From: Mycobacterium sp.
GTDB lineage: Bacteria; Actinomycetota; Actinomycetes; Mycobacteriales; Mycobacteriaceae
Reading direction: 5' to 3'
Length of the DNA stretch: 9,817 nt
NCBI GenBank assembly: GCA_025965815.1
Contig: JAOPWF010000434.1
Location: 1-9,817 of the forward strand
Shown: one piece after another, positions 6,853 through 9,817 of the stretch
Layout of the letters: every line of letters starts with the position of its first letter
How positions within the stretch are numbered: the stretch's first letter is position 1
Notes under the pieces: generated by a model
Database searches by the model: none
What the model saw: the letters and a program-made list of their open reading frames with translations, nothing else
Told to the model about the DNA's origin: nothing
Translations under genes and position numbers: made by a program

Positions 6853-8138
6853 GCAGCGGCCCCTGCGTCCTGTGCGGCGGAAGGTGCGCAGGGGCAGACC
6901 TGACCCCGCTTCTCCTACCCGAACTCGCATGGCTGTGGACGGCGGTCGCCGACGCCGCCGACCGCCGCGGTGATGCGACCATGCTGGACGGGCCGGCGGT
7001 CACCGTGACCGCCCCCAACGACCCCGCCGCGCGCGCGGCCGTAGCCGGCCTCGTCGCCAGAGCGCCGCGACCGGGACGACAGATCCGCGTCAAGCTTCAT
7101 GTCTTGACCAACCTGGTTCAAGGACGTCATCCCAACTTGACTCCGGGAGCCGTTGCCGCGCATGCGACCGGGCGGACGTTGGCACTTCGCGCCGCACAAC
7201 GCGTCGAACAGACCGCTCGCGTCGACCGTCTGCGCGTCGCGCTATGCACGGCATGCGACAACGAGCCAGAGTTAGTTGGGCGGGGCCCTAGCCTATTCGA
7301 TCGCCTACGTAGAAATGGCTGGATCACACGGTTGGAGGCGTTGCCCGAAAACGCAACCATCATCCGGCAGGCCGCAACAGTCGCGGGCGCGGTGATGCGC
7401 ATCCCTGACGGTGAACGGTTCGACCGCCGCTTACTTGTGCCGGGTGATCCCCACGCTCTAGACGATGGGACCGCACTCACCGGAGTCACCTTCATGCTGC
7501 TTTCAGGGACCGGGAGAATAGCTCCCGACCCGAAAGCGACTCCCCGTTCGCTGTGGGCGCAGGCCGGAGTCGACTGCGACGAACTCATGGGCGGGCTTAC
7601 GGTTCTCGGCATTCACCCGGACAGATGGACGCTACCGTCGGGCGCCGTATGCACCCTTCCTCCCCGAGAGCTGAACAATCCAAAATGGCCGGCTGCTCCA
7701 TCGGGAGGCGCGTGGGTATTCGTCACCGAGAACCCCTCGGTACTTGCCGCTGCTGCAGACATGGTCTCCCGCGAAAGAGAGCACGGACCGGTCCGATTGA
7801 TATGCACCATGGGAACTCCGTCGGCCGTCGAGATCGCCGCGATAACAAAACTCGCAGCCGCGGGATGGCAAGTAGCCGTCCGTGCCGATTTTGACCCGGC
7901 CGGAATTCGGCACGTCACAGCGCTCCTCAACGGTGTCCCGACGGCAGTCCCTTGGCGCATGACTGTCGCCGACTACCGAGCATCCAACCCAACGACTCCG
8001 GCTGGCGGGCCTGTCCCGCCAACCCCGTGGGAGCCGGATCTCGCCGAAGTCATCAACACGGCAAGCACTCTCGCGTTCGAAGAAGGTCTCATGGGGGAGC
8101 TCATGAAGGACCTTGGGCGAGGGTCCCCGCGAGAATAG
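6849..8138 (+). CDS. jetD: JetD, Wadjet Toprim nuclease subunit (TIGR02679/DUF2399-like)
   Basis: The 429-residue protein resembles TIGR02679 with a C-terminal DUF2399 Toprim-like domain. In Wadjet systems JetD is the topoisomerase VI-like nuclease that cuts the captured plasmid. Family signatures are PGDPHALDDGTAL (198-210), RSLWAQAGVDCDELMGGLTVLGI (233-255), a Toprim glutamate in FVTENPSVL (E294), ICTMGTPS (318-325), the acidic pair in RADFDPAG (D347, D349) and PWRMTVADY (368-376). The N-terminus carries CVLCGGRC (C6, C9, C13), a possible zinc site, and a second pair CTAC lies at 133-136. The ATG at 6849 overlaps the jetC stop. No strong ribosome binding site precedes it, so translational coupling to jetC is likely. 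An in-frame extension to 6702 would overlap jetC by 151 bases and is rejected. The last 166 bases overlap a convergent gene on the other strand. The natural-looking C-terminus (LAFEEGLMGELMKDL) suggests jetD itself is complete. Confidence 0.87.
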   Translation: MSSGPCVLCGGRCAGADLTPLLLPELAWLWTAVADAADRRGDATMLDGPAVTVTAPNDPAARAAVAGLVARAPRPGRQIRVKLHVLTNLVQGRHPNLTPGAVAAHATGRTLALRAAQRVEQTARVDRLRVALCTACDNEPELVGRGPSLFDRLRRNGWITRLEALPENATIIRQAATVAGAVMRIPDGERFDRRLLVPGDPHALDDGTALTGVTFMLLSGTGRIAPDPKATPRSLWAQAGVDCDELMGGLTVLGIHPDRWTLPSGAVCTLPPRELNNPKWPAAPSGGAWVFVTENPSVLAAAADMVSREREHGPVRLICTMGTPSAVEIAAITKLAAAGWQVAVRADFDPAGIRHVTALLNGVPTAVPWRMTVADYRASNPTTPAGGPVPPTPWEPDLAEVINTASTLAFEEGLMGELMKDLGRGSPRE

Positions 8139-9817
8139 GTTGCCCAAACAGCCGCCGCGACACGTGCGCCGTCCTCGGTGAGTTCCATTGGCCGTCCACG
8201 CTCGGCGCGATGCAGTAGTTTCTTATCGAGTTCGCGTTCAATGCGGTTGATTTGCGTTACGAGCGCGGCCTTCCCGACGCCGAGCGCCTCAGCGGCGCCA
8301 CCGAGCGTGGCGTACCTGCTAGCGGCAGCGAATCGCTGCAGTCGCTCCCAGCCGCCGATGCCAGCCAGTGCGGGCCTGATCAACTCCGGCGCTTCGGCGA
8401 CTGCGCATTGCGCGGCAAGGCTGGCGGTGTGGCTGGGCCCGCCCCGCCCGCGCATCGGGATGGCGTACGTCTTGGCCCAGCGGGCCATGTTCGAGGTGCT
8501 CATGCCGGCCTCTTCGGCGATGTCGGGCAGGGCGCGACGCTTGTTCACGTACTGGTCGTACAGCCAATCACGGTCGACCGTCGTCCGGGCGATCTGTTGA
8601 GGTTCGCGTAACGGAAGGTCGTAGTCGCGAGCGAGACGAGCGATGGTCTGGCGGCTGACACCAACGGTGGCGGCGATGTCGCGTAGCGACATCTGTTGAC
8701 GCTGATATTGGTCGAGGAGGCGGTCGGGCGGAAGTGCTGCCTTCGCAAGGCAGTACGCGCGGTTGTGGACCGCTGTCACGTGGTTGCCGGCCGGAGCCGT
8801 CCTGGGCGCGGGGTGGATCTCCAAAAGATGGCGCACGGTATCGAGGCTGGTGTTCAAACGGGTCGCGGCAGTGCCGATCTTTATCCCGCCGCCCCTGATC
8901 AAGCTGTGCAGTTCGCAGACGTCCACCTCTTCGGGATCGGGTCCGGGTAGGTCGAGGCCGTCGAGCAGGTCGGCCGGCGGCGTCCACGTCACCGGCTCGC
9001 CGCCGATGCCCTGGCCGGCCAAGAACTTGTTGGCATGCTGCTGGAGCGCCGCGAGCAGCTCGGGTGTGATGTGTTGGGGAAAGTCGGCGACCTTGCCGCG
9101 AAACGCGCTGTCGGCGTGGGCAGATGGTGCGCCGGCGGCGGGCAGTGCGCTGAGCCGTTCGAACAGAAAGCAGCGGGCGATCTTGGCTCGGATCGGCTGT
9201 GGGCCTGGCGTGGCGGTGTCGCGGCAGATTTGCGCCCACACCTTGTCCGGTAACAGCATGCGGTAGTCGAGCTGGCGACGGCGTTGGTAGTCGATCGAAA
9301 CGTCATGTTCGGCGAGGTAGTCGGACATCCGGATCAGGGCAGCCCGAATGCTGTGCCACCGGTTGTGCTTTTCGAGGAGTTGCAGTACTCGGGATACGGC
9401 CGGGCCGTCGATCGGGCTCTTGATCAGGTTGGCGGCTTCGTCGAGGTTGAGTCGGCTGTTGACAAGCAGTATTGCAATGGACAGCGCTGGGCTTAACTGG
9501 CGCTGGTGGCAGCCTGCGACCGATAGGGGCAGCGACCAGGCTGGCCACAGCATCGCTGGCAGTCGCCGGGCCAACGCCGCGATGTGTGTCGTGCCTGGTG
9601 CGGGATGGGTCGGCAGTGGTGTGCCGATGCGGTATCGCAGTTGATCGCTGGGGTGGAGGATCGGTCCTAAGGCGGCGAGCTGGACTCCGGCGAGCACGGG
9701 TGAAGTGTTCTTACCCCACGCGATGTTCGTCGGATGGATGGCCGATCCGCGCTCCCGCGAGGAGGTCACCAGCCAGCGCAGCGCGTCCCCGCCGGACGCG
9801 ACGTCACGGCGATCCAG
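7973..9817 (-). CDS. Large multi-helix-turn-helix DNA-binding protein with LysR-like C-terminal winged helix (5' partial)
   Basis: The frame is open from the right edge of the window (9817), giving 614 visible codons. The GTG at 9769 is only the first possible start in the window, and the true N-terminus probably lies outside. Numbering from that GTG, residues 1-250 are helical with no motif I can name. Helix-turn-helix-like units follow at about 296-320, at 348-388 (SLRDIAATVGVSRQTIARLA, 361-380) and at 402-440 (LPDIAEEAGMSTSNMARWA, 414-432). A LysR-type winged helix lies at about 473-535 (LGGAAEALGVGKAALVTQIN, then ERELDKKLLHRAERGRPMELTEDG). The repeated DNA-binding units and my recollection of similar actinobacterial proteins beside transposition genes suggest a TniQ/TnsD-like target selector or element regulator. 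The N-terminal domain that would settle this is not in the window. The last 54 residues (545-598) are antisense to jetD and look like shadow sequence after a lost stop. Alternatives are a phage or plasmid regulator. Confidence 0.65.
   Translation of the reverse strand: MDRRDVASGGDALRWLVTSSRERGSAIHPTNIAWGKNTSPVLAGVQLAALGPILHPSDQLRYRIGTPLPTHPAPGTTHIAALARRLPAMLWPAWSLPLSVAGCHQRQLSPALSIAILLVNSRLNLDEAANLIKSPIDGPAVSRVLQLLEKHNRWHSIRAALIRMSDYLAEHDVSIDYQRRRQLDYRMLLPDKVWAQICRDTATPGPQPIRAKIARCFLFERLSALPAAGAPSAHADSAFRGKVADFPQHITPELLAALQQHANKFLAGQGIGGEPVTWTPPADLLDGLDLPGPDPEEVDVCELHSLIRGGGIKIGTAATRLNTSLDTVRHLLEIHPAPRTAPAGNHVTAVHNRAYCLAKAALPPDRLLDQYQRQQMSLRDIAATVGVSRQTIARLARDYDLPLREPQQIARTTVDRDWLYDQYVNKRRALPDIAEEAGMSTSNMARWAKTYAIPMRGRGGPSHTASLAAQCAVAEAPELIRPALAGIGGWERLQRFAAASRYATLGGAAEALGVGKAALVTQINRIERELDKKLLHRAERGRPMELTEDGARVAAAVWATYSRGDPRPRSFMSSPMRPSSNARVLAVLMTSARSGSHGVGGTGPPAGVVGLDAR
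8003..8021. other. Perfect 7-bp inverted repeat inside the convergent overlap
   Basis: TGGCGGG (8003-8009), CCTGT, then CCCGCCA (8015-8021) forms a perfect 7-bp GC-rich stem with a 5-base loop. It lies in the stretch coding for jetD on + and for the tail of the opposing gene on -. No T-run follows in either direction, so it is not a classical intrinsic terminator. It could slow polymerase between convergent genes, or be chance in GC-rich DNA. Confidence 0.3.

Noticed and set aside
6422..7093. 223-codon - strand frame across the jetC/jetD junction
   Set aside because: It is arginine-rich, has no domain, and lies opposite the conserved ABC signature and Walker B of jetC.
7511..7527. Inverted repeat CGGGAG-AATAG-CTCCCG in jetD
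   Set aside because: A 6-bp stem deep inside a conserved coding region with no T-run; such matches are expected by chance in GC-rich DNA.
1..9817. CRISPR array, tRNA/rRNA gene or complete insertion sequence
   Set aside because: No regularly spaced direct repeats, no recognisable RNA gene sequence, and no transposase catalytic motif flanked by inverted repeats were seen on either strand.

Overview
The window is GC-rich and almost entirely coding. It uses GTG and TTG as well as ATG starts, strongly prefers G/C at third codon positions, and encodes alanine-, arginine- and aspartate-rich proteins. This points to a high-GC actinobacterium (Actinomycetota). I cannot name a genus from the sequence. 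I see no rRNA, tRNA, CRISPR array or complete insertion sequence, and no gene-free stretch longer than about 300 bases.

Positions 4 to 8138 on the + strand hold one tightly packed operon that I read as a Wadjet plasmid-defence (SMC-family) locus of the DUF2397/DUF2398/SMC/DUF2399 kind, usually called type II. The order is jetA (TIGR02677-like kleisin), jetB (TIGR02678-like KITE subunit), jetC (TIGR02680-like SMC ATPase, 1367 aa) and jetD (TIGR02679-like Toprim nuclease). Three successive junctions (A/B, B/C, C/D) are 4-base ATGA overlaps, so translation is probably coupled along the operon. By analogy with studied Wadjet systems, JetABC would form a DNA loop-extruding motor, and JetD would cut the small closed circle the motor senses.

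The most unusual point is in jetA. It is split into a 186-codon N-terminal frame (4 to 564) and a C-terminal frame (open from 531, conventional start 570, to 1508). The switch falls on three tandem copies of the pentamer GACCG (541 to 555). Removing one copy restores a single frame of 499 aa, the usual size for the family. The locus may therefore be switched off by a slippage event, be phase-variable, make a two-piece kleisin, or contain a sequencing or assembly error.

From the right edge (9817) down to 7973 on the - strand runs one long open frame whose start lies outside the window. It encodes a DNA-binding protein with several helix-turn-helix units and a LysR-like winged helix near its C-terminus. 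Its last 54 codons lie antisense to the 3' end of jetD, a 166-base convergent overlap. I suspect, without proof, that it belongs to a transposon target-selection or regulator family. That would fit the defence operon being part of an accessory island.
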